From contig OZ038381.1 of the NCBI GenBank assembly GCA_964036045.1, forward strand, positions 109,125,367 through 109,189,366: a DNA stretch of 64,000 nt, given 5' to 3'. This DNA comes from Eutreptiella sp. 'Long Island Sound 2002'. Its lineage: Eukaryota > Euglenozoa > Euglenophyceae > Eutreptiales > Eutreptiaceae. Shown one piece after another: positions 49,239 to 61,862 of the stretch. The notes beneath the pieces were generated by a model, which was not told the origin of the DNA, ran no database searches, and was given only the letters and a program-made list of their open reading frames with translations. The translations under genes and the position numbers were made by a program. Position 1 is the first letter of the stretch; every line of letters begins with the position of its first letter.

Positions 49239-51410
49239 CTCCTCATCAGGGAACTTGACATCCACCCCTGCAGCCATGAGGGACTTCGCCATCCAGGCTA
49301 GTCGCCTCTTCTTGGAGTTATTCCCCTCAGTAGAAGCGTTATCCCCCTGTGGGCGCTTCTTGGGGTCACCTGCGGCAGGGGGAGGAGTTGCAGCGGGCGC
49401 TGATGAGCGCCTCTGGGGGTTTGGGGGTCAACCTTTGCCACCCCCCTTGCCACCTCTTTTACCACCTTTATCACCATTCTGGGGGTTTCTGGTGGGTGTT
49501 TGGGTCTTCTGGCGTTCCCCCCCCTGTCGCTTGAGTTTATCACTCTCGCGTTTCTTTATGTGACATTCGTCTTCGTAGTGACGACGTTTGCCACAATAGC
49601 CACAGGTGATGGTACACCTGAAATGATCCTGATGGGTCACAGGTTTCCCATCCTTGGTATGCTGCTGTCGTTTCATCTGCAGCATACACCCACTGCGGAG
49701 ATCACAGTCAGAGGCATGACAAGGTCCCCCCTTGTCATTGACAGGTTTGCAGTAGAACACAAGGGGTGTACCTGCATCAGGTTTAACCTCATTCGTGGCA
49801 CGTAGGTTACCCCTCCCTTTACCACCTCCCTGGTTGGCGTTAGTCGGATTTTTAGGCCCTTTCCCTTCGCCACGTTCGGGGGTAGGGGTACCACCTCGAC
49901 CCAAGTGCTTCTTGAGGAATTTCTCCATGTGGAAGTCATTCTCCCTCTCAAGAGCCAGCTCAATCAGCAGGTCCACCAGTTCATCGTACGAGTGGGTGCG
50001 GCTCTTCATCTCAGAGGTAGCGCGGCAATCATCCCACGTACGTTGGGGAATCTTACTCACGAGCCACAGGTGGGGCTCAGTGGCTCCGCAGGAGCCCACG
50101 TTCATGCGTGAAAACAGGTACTCCAGGTCGCACACGTATTCAGAGACTCGCGCAGCGGAAGGAAACTCAGGGAGCATAGGTAGCTCGTCTATCTGTGTGC
50201 GCACACTGAGGTCAGTCTCATAGACTGGGAATGTTTTCTCCAGTCTTTGGAGTACCTCTGCCCAGGTGAAACAGGTTGTCACAATCTGTTTCACCTGTTT
50301 TTGCAAAAATTTCTTTTTGCATGAGCGTTTCAGCAGCGAGCATTCGGTGGCCACATCCACATGGGATTGGCCAGTCAGCAAAAGTAACTCAGCAAATTCG
50401 TCTGCCCATTCGGGCAGTACTTTGGGGTTGAACTCCGGCAGTTCTAGCTGGATCTTCGCCTGGGCAATAGGTCTGCCCATCTTCCCACCCCCCCGGGTTA
50501 GGCCAGAAGGAGAAGGAGATACGCCGGCAAGAGGTGCCAGGGCTGGCAGCCCTCTTTTCTCAGTCTCCGTCACCGGCATGTCCTGTAGTTCAGCAATTGG
50601 GACTGTCCTGGCGCGAGGATGAAGAGGGCTGGGGCACGTGACCTTGGGTAGCAACCTGGACACCCTTGATCTTTTGAGATCATCAGCAAACGTGCTCAGT
50701 CGGGGTGAAGGTGAGAGTAGCGCTGGCTTGGGTAAGGGTTCAGTGATACCCAATTCAGCCTTGACAGCCTCCCACAGAGCTGTCACATCCGGGTCTTCCG
50801 ATCCGGATAGAAGTTTGGCCAAAAGTTCGGCCGTACGATCCAGAGCCCCATGGGTGGGCTCTGGGCGACGTGGATCCATTATCGGCAGGTCTGGATGCCA
50901 TGTTCTCGGGTGCTCGTCTACTCTTGGTCGTCTCGGTAGTGATACTGTGTCCACCATGTCTGTAGATGGCCCAGAACAAAGGAAGGAGCCCATCTCAGTT
51001 TGGGGCGGCGACCCGAGGGCATCAAGAGGTATTTCTCCATCTTCTCCTACGGTGGACTTGTGGTACTCTTCGTGGAGCATGAACTCGTCCATCCTTCTTC
51101 GTAGGTCCTCTTGTTCTTCAGGACCACCACCAAGTACGGTAGAAGACGAGGCCGGACAGGCCAACCGAGCGATGGAAGCTTCGACACGCCTGCGGAGCCT
51201 TTGCAGGCTGTCTTCACCATGGGCCGCTAAGGTTTCCATGGTTAATGGGGTTGTTCTGGGCGGATTCAGTTTCGCCCTTCTGTGCTCTGGATCTTCCTGA
51301 GACCCAGATGCTGCTCTGAGTGGCGGTTCACTCTTTGGGTGGGCTACACTGCCAAGTTGTACTTGTACACTTCTGATCGGCCAGGTTCGGGAACACAGTT
51401 GAGTGGACAT
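49239..51410 (-). pseudogene. gag: Gag of element C
   Basis: Starts at the ATG of M-S-T-Q-L-C, about 70 bp after the primer site. The Gag core lies at about 50470-49950 (L-E-L-P-E-F-N-P-K-V-L-P-E-W ... Q-K-Q-V-K-Q-I-V) and is clearly homologous to element D Gag. A canonical zinc knuckle C-G-Y-C-G-K-R-R-H-Y-E-D-E-C lies near 49605-49565. A TGA at 49428-49430 interrupts the basic tail. The frame then continues 63 codons to the TAG at 49236, the natural Gag end by alignment with D. Confidence 0.8.
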
Positions 51411-51494
51411 GTTCAATGTGCTTTTCAGTGTGCTTTTCTTGTGCTTCTGCTCAGAGTCGGTTCGAAAGGTTCTCAGGGTTTGCCTCTGCTTCCG

Positions 51495-52621
51495 GAAAGA
51501 TGTCCTTGATTAGTGCCCTATAGATTTTGATGAAATCCTGCAGGTTTTTGACGATGAAATCCCAAAACCAAAGGAGCAAGTAGAGCAAGAACAGGATGTG
51601 GATTGAATCAATGAATAGTTTGAAATCCAGTATAACACGGAAGGGCTGCAGATAGACAAAGCAGGTTGAAATACAAAGATTCAATCACAAATGGATAGTA
51701 CAAAAGATTTTATGTGAAAACTGGCCTGACTCTAGCCTCCAAGTCAGCATCAAGCACTTCATGTGCACTCATTTGGATGTAATGGAACTGGTTAGGAATG
51801 TGGGGCAAAGGAGTTAGGCCAGACACAGATTATGACTTGGGCAAGCAACTGAATTCAGAAACAGTTAAAAAGTAGAACCACAATAAGTGGTAGAGACAAT
51901 TGAGTATAGGGGTCTTGTGGTGGGGGACCACTAGGCTTAACCTCCAAGGCCTAAAGCATGAAATGCCTACTTTATTTCGGTATATCCTCCATGAAGGAAG
52001 ATGCCTCCGCTCAGTTGAGTGGTAGGGGTGAACTTCATGGGGGGCTAGGGTTATAACCCTAGTTACTTTGAGAAAGTGTACTAAAAGCTTCAAAAGAGTG
52101 ATAAAAATACTTAAGTTAGTCTTAGCATCAACAAAAGGGTTTTAAGGGGGGCTTGGCCTGGATCAAGCCCTCCACGAAAGACATGGCAGTGACTTTTTCT
52201 TACTTGACATGGCAGTGACCTCAGCGCCACAAGCCATGCCACCTCAGCACCTATGGGACCCAAAAACAAAGAGTGCACATCTCAAGATGGCACTATGGAT
52301 GAGAGTGAGCCTTTGGGGCAGTTTTTCAATCAGCTTTTCTCAAACATGTAAAATATTTCATCCTGAGTTGCAATGTATGCTAATTGCTGTGGTCTATTGT
52401 TGATAGTTGTCTTTATCTAACTCTTTGTGACTGCAGCCCTTCATGCTTTGATCCTGTTTATCTTCTACTTGCTTATTTCTGGCTTGGGTTATCCTGGATT
52501 GGTTGTATATCAACAATGAAACATTTTTCTCATCAAAAACAACCAGCAGGAACCCTACACCAGGACAAACAGCAGGAGAGGCACAACAAAAACACAGTGC
52601 TGAAAACACTATAAAACGTTC
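51495..52621. other. Head-to-head 5' regions (LTRs) of elements C and D
   Basis: 1.1 kb between the two primer sites, which point away from each other. It must contain the 5' LTRs, or their remains, of C (minus) and D (plus). A TATA-like CTATAAAAC lies at about 52610, only some 12 bp before the D primer site, which is too close to be its promoter. I found no internal inverted or direct repeat that fixes the LTR starts. Confidence 0.5.
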
Positions 52622-52641
52622 TGGTAGCAAGAGGCAGACAG
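52622..52641 (+). promoter_or_regulatory. Primer binding site of element D
   Basis: TGGTAGCAAGAGGC matches the initiator-Met site of A and B1 with one inserted A. It lies 94 bp before the first gag ATG. Confidence 0.6.
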
Positions 52642-52715
52642 TCTCTGCATACCGGCAGCAACCCCGTTCCGTACATCCAGTGCGCCGAGATCTGTCATAA
52701 GCAAGAAGGGCGAAT

Positions 52716-55204
52716 ATGGACACAAAGAAGGAGGACACCGACGTGAGGACGGCGCCTGAGGCACGGGCAAGGCCAGCACCTGGTGAACCTGGACCTGGAC
52801 CTAGCGCTGTACCTTCGGTGCCCTTACATGGGCCAGTGGACGTGGTTGATGACTCGCTGGAGGTACTTCAGTCGGCCTTCCGGGCCCTCTCAGTCGAGGA
52901 GGTGGACACCAACCCTGTAAGAGGAAGAGGGAGAGAGAGAGGAATGAAGGAGAAAGCATGGCAGACGAAGGAGTAGACCATGAGCACGACCTGACGAGTG
53001 AGTCGACCTTCGAGGGCGCACCAAGCGCCTCTGGCCTCCGCGCATCAGCCTCTCCTACAACCACCACACTCCCAACTCCAGACCCAGCCGCTACAACATC
53101 CACACCCATAACCACCGCGCCTATGGCTGAGGGCACAGGCTTTACTGGTATGCCTATCTACCCTGCCTATGGTGTGGACCCATCTACCACTGCGCTTCCA
53201 GAGGCAACTACTACCAGTGAGCCAGGGGCCTCCAGTTCTGCGCCGCGATGGTATGCGGCTGACTATCACCATCCTCTACCCGCTACGGGAGCCTATGTGG
53301 ATGTTCCTGGGTATGCAACCCTGAGTGGGCTGAGGAGAGGCCCTGAGTCATGCGGGAGCAGGAGTAGAGGATCGGGGAGATCCTCTAACAGGTCCCTGAC
53401 GCGGTCGGAGATAAAAGAGGCTCTCCGAGGAGCCACCTCTGAACTTGTTGGAGATCTCACTCAGGAGATTCAGGCTAAACTAGAGGCCCTGATTCCGCCC
53501 GAAGCGTCACCTACCATCGTGGGAGTTTCACCCCATTGAGTACAGGCTAATCACTTGGTGGCAGGGTTGACAAGCACCCTGGGGAGCCTGAGGAGCCAAC
53601 CGATGCCGACCCCTGCAATGATACCAAGAAGCCCTTTCATACCGAGAACGGCCCAGCCACCCTACAGCCACGTGGGGAATTCTACGAGAGCCGAGCTGGA
53701 CCGGCTGGGGCTGACAGCCCTGAGGGCAATGGTTGACGTGGAGCCCTATGGCTCTAGTGACCTAGGCGGAGACCCCTCTGATGATGAGCCGCCGTCCATG
53801 ACTTCTGCTTCGCCCTCGGAGGACGACGACCCTGAGATCCCCGAGAACCCGAGTGGGCGGAAGAAGAAGAAGAAGAGGAAGACCAGGCGCCCTGAGGGAC
53901 GCAGGTCTCAGGAGGCTAAGGCTATTGCCACCTCCAAGATCGTGGTGAACTTGCCGGAGTTCACAGGCAAGGATCTCAGCGAGTTCGCTGAGAATTTTGG
54001 CCGGTTCCTCCGAATGACCGGCCAAACCCATGCTAGTGGGCGAGTCAAGTGTGATCTGCTCCTGCAGTGTTGCAACACCAAGTACCTGGAGAAGCAGGTC
54101 AAGCAGATGGTGACTAAGTCCGCCACCTTTGCCGACCTGTTGGTTGCCTTGGAGAGGCAGTACCCAACCAATGAAACTGACCTCTCCATCAGGCCCGAGA
54201 TCCAGAACCTGGCCGTGCTGCCCAACAACCCCAAACCAGGCAGGGTTTCTGAGCTACTGGCTGACCTGGATCACTGGGCTGGACGATTCACGCTCGGTTC
54301 CTACAGCAGCGACGACCTGCTTTTCTGGTTTGTTGCTAAGCTCCCTTGGGAGCTGTGGGACGAGTGCCGTTCAACGGCAGAGCGCAAGGCTAGAGCCCTC
54401 AACTACGAGGACTTGTGTGTGCTACTCTTGGAGCTGGCGCTGGAGAAAGAAAGCGACTAGCACCTGAACGCCTACCATCCTGGAGGCGGGGGCTCTGGAA
54501 GCCATGGCAAAGGGTATCAAGGACCCGGACGTGGACAGGGGACTACCCCGAAACACGCCCGTATCATCGACAATGTCAAGGAGCTCTTCTGGTGTGATGC
54601 CAGAGATGAGCAGGCCCACCTGCAGCACGCCCCTGACTGGGAGCAGCGGGACTGCTTCGTAGTCCAAGAGAAGAAGCAGGAGACCAACACCGGCGCCAAG
54701 GCCAAGATGCCGGATCACTACAGGTGTACTATCACCTGTGCCTTCTGTGGGAAGAGGAAGCACTACGAGGATGAGTGCTACCACAAGCAGCGCCTGTCGG
54801 CGAAGCTGAAGGGCGAGGATCCTGGCAAAGGCTCTGGCAAGGGCAGTGGCAAGGGCAACGGCAACGACTCCGGCAAGGGCAAGTGGAAAGGCCCTGGAAA
54901 AGGGCCAGACAAGAGTCAAGGTGGACAAGGAGGAGGCACTAACCGCCAGCCAGACACCGACAACAAGAACCCGGACAAGAACGGAGGCAACCCCAACCCT
55001 AATCCAGGGGGGAACTCCGAGCCCTCTGGAGGGCAGTCTGGTCCTACCACACACTCGCAAACTCAGGCCCAGCGAGAACAAGGGCCCAAGCGTGAGCATG
55101 AAGGTGGTGATGACGGCAACGCTAAGAAGAGAAGCCGTTTCATGAGGATGGCCCGCAAATTGCGGAACAAGGGGTTCGAGGTGACCTGTCCTGCGGAGTT
55201 CTGA
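52716..55204 (+). pseudogene. gag: Gag of element D
   Basis: The ATG at 52716 opens 86 codons (frame 0). From 52958 the frame that carries all later domains is used, so a shift in the GA-rich run around 52920-52945 is likely. TGA at 53537-53539 and TAG at 54458-54460 interrupt it while the frame stays open. The Gag core lies at about 53935-54460 (V-N-L-P-E-F-T-G-K-D-L-S-E-F ... K-Q-V-K-Q-M-V). The canonical zinc knuckle C-A-F-C-G-K-R-K-H-Y-E-D-E-C is near 54730-54770, followed by a Gly/Lys-rich tail. TGA at 55202-55204 ends Gag at the position homologous to the TAG of element C. Confidence 0.75.
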
Positions 55205-55691
55205 CGGGGACGCTCCGGTGGGGCCCTGGGCCTGGGGTTCTGGGTACGTATCCGACTAGGGGGACGTGAATACCTGGGGGTATTGGATACTGGGGCCACC
55301 ATATCTATAGTGGCCAAGAAAAGTTTACCTCGTGGGAGCCTGAAGAACACAATGACCACTGCGGCCATAGGAATGGGGGATGGACATGTGGTGCACAGCT
55401 GCGGGGACTGTGAAGTGGAGGTACCTATGGGCTCCCGAACTATCGCTCATCGGTTCTATGTGATGGACACTGAGGCCTTCCACTTTGTATTGGGGACTGA
55501 CTTCTTCGCGCAGCACTCCCAGATACCATCCCTTACGCTGCAAGCGCCCTACCCCCTCTACGTGGACCACGGCACTGGCAGAGAGTCCGTGCCACTTGAG
55601 CAGTCGGAGCACACCTCCAGCTACCTGAGGGTATCGAAGGAGGAGCCCTCGAACATGATGGCGGCCTCCAAAACTGAGGACTATCATCTTT
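55205..55691 (+). pseudogene. pol: Protease of element D, truncated by insertion
   Basis: It continues in the Gag frame after the stop (R-G-R-S-G-G) into V-L-D-T-G-A-T-I-S-I at about 55277-55306 and the flap-end F-V-L-G-T-D-F-F. It is aligned along its length with element C protease. The frame is cut after E-D-Y-H-L-F by the end of the B2 LTR. Codons after 55691 belong to B2. Confidence 0.8.
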
Positions 55692-58135
55692 TCAAGAAGG
55701 TCCCTACCAGGACCGGCCCCTGCTGTACCGCTTTGACCATTTCCTGTCACTCCTATGGTCTTGCTTCTCACCAGGTTCTGCATGATCTTGCCCTATCCTG
55801 CACAATTTCCCACAAAAAATAGTAAAATATGGCTCCTTCACACAAATCCTGATCCCTTGCAATAACCAACTCCCAAGTACAATAGCTCAAATCCAGATAA
55901 TCCGCACTGAGGGCTTCCAAGGGTGTTTGAGGTCCCGCGTTGACACTCAACAACTCCTTTCAACACGCCGGTCGTCTCACGGTGCACACGGAGACACGGG
56001 CGTTGGGCATGTACATAGAATTGCACCAATAGAATAATGGAAAAAGCCCTGAAATTGGCATATGAACACCAATCAAGCAAAATTGGGGAAAGAGGTAAAC
56101 ATACACAGTCACAGCCATACAGCCCTCATTCCCTGGACTCAAGACCTTCCCTTGACTCACCAACATATTGCACGAGACCAGGTCAAATAAGATGACTAAA
56201 TGCCATGTCCCAAAAGTCACTACACAAACCCCAAAAATGTGTTCACTCCCCAGTCTCTAAATCCTAGCCCAATAGGGGAGGTGGCTCGTCATGGCCTAGA
56301 GTGGCACTCAAGACCATGCCCTACCCTGACATAACCTTGGTTGGACTTGGAGTCGATTGGGCTTGGAGAATTGCCCCATGAAGATGACCTTACAACATAG
56401 CAAAATTAGGCAAATCACACCATAGTGCCCAAAATTCAATGATATACTCAAAAATGCATACGGCAAGTATTCAAATGCTCCATGCATGTGTCAAACCGGA
56501 AAGTAATATACAAGGGTGATATAGACCAAAGGTCCATGCCCAAGAATATCCCAACATTGGCTCCCAAACCCCTCCGGATATATACGTGCCATGCTTCACA
56601 AGTCAACTCACGAATTTGAGACCTAATTTTGTGAGGCCTCGTGTGCCACGCCAAAGTGACCACGTGATCTGGCATATTATGAGGTGCAACGCCGAAGCAT
56701 ATGCCAACATATAAGCAACATACCATAGTTCACGGATCTCTAGGCACTTTACTGTTAGCCGACCAATTGAGCACATAAAATACAAAAATGATCATAAAAT
56801 CAGGCCAAAAACATGCAAATGTTGCTAAATTCAAGATAATCACAATAGTATATAACTTCGCTCACCCATGGTATCAACATATGGTTCAAAACACAATTGC
56901 TTGGGACCATTTGCGAACAATTCCCCCACTTGGATCCCCACATGGACGCATGGGGACACCTTCGAACTTCCTCACGACACACACCATGAAAACGGGAAAA
57001 TTGATAGTGGCGCATGTGGGTCGCTCCGTAAGCCTTCCCACATGCACTATATGTGCGGTAGACTTAGTCTAGCGCTGTGGAGCACACAATTAGGACATGG
57101 GCAAAGCCTTTGCCACGTGCGACTCCATGTATCTTCCTACAACCGGAGATATATAAAATGGGCGTGAGCATAGCGAAGCACATACCATGCATATAACACA
57201 TACCCTCAAAAATGGCTCCCACCATGGTATGTCATGACCCTCCATGGCCATAACTTCACGTTAAAAATACGTAGAAACCCAAGAAGAGTTTCTATGCAAC
57301 ACCATCACTCATGCGGTACACTCGAAAGTCGCATTAAAATATTCGGTCGCATGGTCCAAGAGTTATAATTCACTTTCTACCCTCTTGATGCTTATCCCTT
57401 GCTACACCGGGCATGTTTACACATCAAACGCGTTTGACGCTTTCTCAATTAAGTTGAGACCAAGGCAATTCGAGCCCATATCTCAAAATTGACATTCCTC
57501 GCAGTGAGCCGGAGATATGATTTTTCAAAGTGGTCTCACGAATCAATTTTGTTTCGCCTATATCTCCAAGAAAAGTGAAGGAGACAACAAAAGGAAGGTT
57601 GATTCGTGATCGGGGAAAAATGTAGGACCACTCGAAATTCATCATATCCAGTGCGGCGACCTCGAAATCGAAAACCCGATTCTGAATGTCTGAAAAAATC
57701 GGATTAATTTTGCGAGTGTATAACATGAAAATTGCAGAAGCAACGAACCCTTTTCTGATGAGATTGGACCCTTCATCGGGGTTTCTGCTAAAATATCTGG
57801 AAATAACAGTTAACCAATCGGTTACCGCAAAATCGCGAGCCAACTGCCAGTCGCCGATACATTGACAATCAGAACGGATAGCTGAAAAATTACGGAAACA
57901 TTATGATAAAAAAACCCTGTTGATTCCTGATATTTTGATATATAAATCTCAGCCGGCGGCGCCTCGGTATTGAATATGGCCGCTCATAGCTGGAATGGCC
58001 AAGCCTATTACGCTATCACATCAGGTTAGGTCAGGTGGATGAAAGAGTATGATATCAGCCAATGGCGGCTTGCCGGCCCATAGATACACACCCCAGGTGA
58101 CCAAAAGATGGCCACGGGGGTCCGAACCGGCTTCA
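55692..58135 (-). mobile_element. 3' LTR of element B2
   Basis: About 2.44 kb, clearly alignable to the B1 LTR throughout but diverged. It shares the TGAAGCCGGTTCGG start and GGACCTTCTT end. Near its end it keeps an ATG-initiated frame (M-Q-N-L-V-R-S-K ... A-G-P-G-R-D-L-L) matching the B1 Gag start with a 6-bp in-frame length difference. The left edge is uncertain by one or two bases. Confidence 0.85.
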
Positions 58136-58150
58136 CCCCCCTTCTCAGAG
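58136..58150 (-). promoter_or_regulatory. Polypurine tract of element B2
   Basis: CTCTGAGAAGGGGGG on the minus strand, identical to B1, directly before the LTR. Confidence 0.8.
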
Positions 58151-58529
58151 CGTTGTATCCGCTGGGAAGTCAATTGAAGAGAGGACGGGACGACCCCAAT
58201 GGGCTCCAACCCCCCCCCCCATGTCCCGAGGATACATGGAGGCCCCACATACGGTGTAGGCGTCCCCCATGCCCCAAGGGAGGGTTGAGGACACTCATAA
58301 TCGGTTCCCTCCGCCACATCGGGTCTCCTCTTGATCTACAACATGGACCAAGGGGATCAAAGATAGAGAAACGTCGTCGACGGATCTAAATGCATATACC
58401 ACAATGAAATATATATGTGGAGACCGAGTGAAGAGGATACATGGCCAATCAAGGCCCAAAAATCCCCGGATTAACGCCCTCATCCGTCTCCCAAGCACAA
58501 AAACAAACAAAAATGCCAAGGTGGATCCA
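58151..58529 (-). other. 3' untranslated region of element B2
   Basis: Conserved with B1 26831-27208. No ORF accepted. Confidence 0.55.
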
Positions 58530-59354
58530 TCACGGTGCTGCTGCAGCCACCAAATGGACCAACACGTCCTTGACATCCAAAGAAATGTTCTTTTTCCTTA
58601 GATAATTCATCCAGACCGTAGTATACCTTGGAACAAAACTGCTCGGGGGCTCCCACGAATCTCTGGATGCGGCAAATCCCTTCGAACGGACTTTATATAG
58701 CCTCCCCCCAGGCGTCCCCGGGTCTGACTTGTCCATCAGGATCTTCTCGGCGGTAAAGTTGTCGTCCTCCCCCTCGTCATCCGAGTCCACATTGCCGGCT
58801 GTGAACTCGAAGGTGACGGGACGTCTGCTGGGGTCTGGTCCTCGGGGACGAAGCTGGGTATGGTCGCGGTCCAGGATCTTGCTATCCCCCACACGCACCA
58901 CATACACATCCTGCCCGACCTTCCGAACAATCACCCCTGGCACATACCAAGACGCCTGCCGAGGCCTGGACAGGACATCCTTGTGGTGCCGCTCCACCCA
59001 TACGGTGTCTCTGAGAGCATATTTCTGGATTTTTCCCTGCTTGAAGTACTTGACCCTCTTCTCCCGCTCGTCCTGAAGTGCTTTGCATACCTTGGCCGCC
59101 ATGTCGTTAGCCTCAGACATCATAGCATTTGCCTCCCGGGCTACCTTGCCATGGTTCAACCACGGGAGAGTGCGTGACACTCGATCCCTTAGGAACAGGA
59201 TACGATGGGGCGACAGTCCAGTGGGCCTCGGAAGGTCGTGGTACGCCTGGAGTACTCTCCACAGCAAATTATACTAATTCTGGCTCGGTTCGTCAATGTG
59301 CAGCTGGCGGAACCTTTCGAACATCTGCCGCCCGGCCACCTCAGCCCGGCCATT
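58530..59354 (-). pseudogene. pol: Integrase C-terminus and chromodomain of element B2
   Basis: It continues the integrase after the TAG at 59355 and contains a second TAG at about 59274 (in N-*-Y-N), where B1 has Trp. The chromodomain at about 58755-58630 retains E-K-I-L and S-W-E-P-P, but V-R-W-K-G-F of B1 reads V-R-S-K-G-F here, losing a core aromatic residue. Confidence 0.8.
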
Positions 59355-61862
59355 CTACCGGCTGTGGTACGCCACGGTCTTGGCGTGCCGAATCCCAATG
59401 TGCTTGCACATCGTCTTCAACCACGTCTGCACAAATTGACTGCCCCGATCGCTGCAGATGACAGCTGGGAGATCAAAAATCGTCAGCCAATGCCTGATCA
59501 TGGCATTAGCGACGGTCTTGCCCTGCAGACCCACTCCATCCTTGTCCTTCTTGTCCTTCTTCTTGGACTTTTTGCCAGGGACCGCCACGATATACCCGCT
59601 GTGCCTATCCACCGCCAGGATGACACAGTCGTAGGTCTCTCCTTCCACGGTGACCTCAGGCATGGCGAACACATCCATGGCCACGGACCGCATAGGGGCC
59701 TCCGGTATAGCGGTATACACCGGGTTGCCCGCTGTGGAATGGTTGGGGCTTTTCGTGGCCCGACACACGGCGCAGTCGCTGCAGTACTTGTCCAGGATGG
59801 CGTAGTACCCCGGTGGGAACTTGAAGCGCCACTCCAGGTCCTGCTGCATCTTGTCCCGACCAGGATGCATGAGCTGGGCGTTATGCCAGTGGTCAATGAG
59901 CTGCTCCATTCGGTTCTCAGGGACCAATAGCTTGTCCTTGAGGAATAACTTATCCCCATCCTCAGTCAAGCCCTCAGGCCATTCGTCGTCCGACGGGGCG
60001 CTCACGGCATTCCAGTAGCTGCTCCAGTGTTTGGATGCCGCATAGTCATCCGACCAGTCTTCTGTCAGCACCGACCTGACTAGCTCTACGGGGGCCACCA
60101 TCCATTGCTTGGAGGTTTCCTCTCGAATAGCCTGGACTCCGGCGCCCCGGAACTTGGTCAGGTCTGTACGGTTTGCCATCACCACAAAGCACTTGACCCC
60201 CTCTTGCTCCATGGCCTTCTCCATCTTGATGATGCGCTTGGCCTCCCCGGTCTCCTCGGCGTCCTCATGGCTGGATATGTCCATCCAAGCCTTGCCCGCG
60301 GGGTAGGCCCATCGACTGAGGCAATCTGCCACAGTGTTGTCCTTCCCCGGGACGTACACGACGCTGAGGTCGAACTTGGCGAACGTCTCGTGCCATCGGG
60401 CCCTCCTTGCGACCGGTCCCGAGGGGGTGTCGACGTGCCCCTTGTGCCAGCTCTGTAAGGACTGATGGTCCGTACAATCCACCACCGGTTGTAATCCGAT
60501 GTGGCCAGACCACTTCCTGAGCGCACAAACAATGGCGTACATCTCCTTCTCCCTCGCGGTCCAGGTTCGACGTTGGCCCTCGGCCAGGATCCGGCTCCAA
60601 AACGCCACGGGTACGTGCGACCCGTCGTCCCGGACCTGCTCGAGGACTGCCCCTACAGCATAGTCCGTGGCGTCCGTCCGTAGCACGAATCCCTTGTTGG
60701 GGTCCACTAGGAATAGCCCCAGCTGCCCCAGGAGTCGTTCCTTCAGGCGACTGAACGCATCTTTGGCCTCAGGGGTCCAGGCAAGCTTCTTCTTGCTCCC
60801 CTTCCGGCCATCGAACTTGCCCACCTGCAGCATCTTGTGCAGCGGGACCGATAGTTCCGCATACATCCGGACATAGCCCGAATAGTAATTGCAGAACCCC
60901 ATGAAGGATGGGAGTTCGCTGATGGTCTGGGGCTTCTCCCAGTGGTGCAGGGACGCCAGCTTCCCAGGCATGGGACGGCGTTGCCCGTGACCAACCACGT
61001 GACCTGCAAACTCCACTTCCCTCACGAAGAGTGAGGCTTTGGTGGGCTTGCACACCATGTTGTGGTTGTCCAGCTCGCTGAGCACTCGGCGCAGATCCTT
61101 CTCATGCGCTTCGATGAGCCCGTCCTCAGTCATGTCTTCCGTGCCCGACCCGATGATGATGTCATCCACAAAGGGGTCGGCACAGTCCCGGACAGGACCG
61201 AGTAGGTCCACCATCATGAGCTGGAAAGCAGCGTTGCCATTCTTGGCGCCCATAGGCACCACTTTCCACTGCATGGGCCCCAGCGGTGTCAACATCGCTG
61301 TGCAGGGCCTGGAGTCCGGGTGTAGCGGCATCTGGTGATAGCCGTGTTTCAGGTCTAACACCGTGAAGATCCGGTTTTTTTGTTGTTTTTGGAGGATGGT
61401 GTCGATCAGAGGAAGCGAGTACGAGTCGTGCTCGGTTTGCTCTTTCAAACCTCTGTAATCAACCACCAACCTCCACTCGCCCTTTTCTTTCTTGGGCACG
61501 ATAGAGGCTGGGCTGGCCCACTCACTGTCGGAGGGTTCGATCCAGCCCTGCTCAATAAACTCGGCCAACAATTTCTTCATGGCCTCGGCCCCATCGCCCT
61601 GAAGTTGGTACTCCTGATGACGATAGATCTTGGGGTTCGGCTTCAGCTTGATCCTCGCTGTGCCAAACCTCCCACGATCTGGAGGGTTCTTGTTGGCGAC
61701 GCCACTGAATAGCCGCGGATAGGCATTTATCAGCCTGTCCTTCAGCTCGGCGACCTTCGGGCTCTCCTGGGCCTCTTCAGCCGCTTGCTTCGGTATCGAT
61801 ACAACCGACCGCACTGCGGTATAGGCCTCTTCCGGGTCCGAGTCCGACTTCTCCTCGTCCAA
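59355..61862 (-). pseudogene. pol: Reverse transcriptase, RNase H and integrase core of element B2
   Basis: 835 codons closely matching B1: reverse transcriptase with F-V-D-D, RNase H with R-T-D-A-T, integrase zinc finger and first two catalytic Asp (M-D-V-F and S-D-R-G-S). TAG at 59355-59357 follows Y-H-S-R, where B1 has a Ser codon (TCG), a C-to-A change. The third catalytic residue lies beyond it in the same frame. Confidence 0.85.

Larger units (their letters stand above)
44505..51494 (-). mobile_element. Element C: decayed Ty3/gypsy chromovirus
   Basis: A minus-strand element with gag (51410 to 49236), protease, Dam-like domain, reverse transcriptase, RNase H, integrase with GPY module and a C-terminal chromodomain ending at 44505. 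A mutated primer site CCGGAAGCAGAGGC (51482-51494) precedes gag, with the 5' LTR beyond it. In-frame stops lie at 49428, 49236, 49200, 48504, 47289, 45863, 44676 and about 44592. Frameshifts fall near 46690 and 45115. No LTR pair was identified. It is a distinct family from A and B, related to element D. Confidence 0.85.
52622..55691 (+). mobile_element. Element D: 5' part of a chromovirus-like element, cut by element B2
   Basis: Primer site, gag and the start of protease on the plus strand, homologous to element C. The coding sequence breaks off at 55691 where the B2 LTR begins, so reverse transcriptase and the rest lie beyond B2, outside the window. Its Gag region has in-frame stops at 53537, 54458 and 55202. 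Confidence 0.85.
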
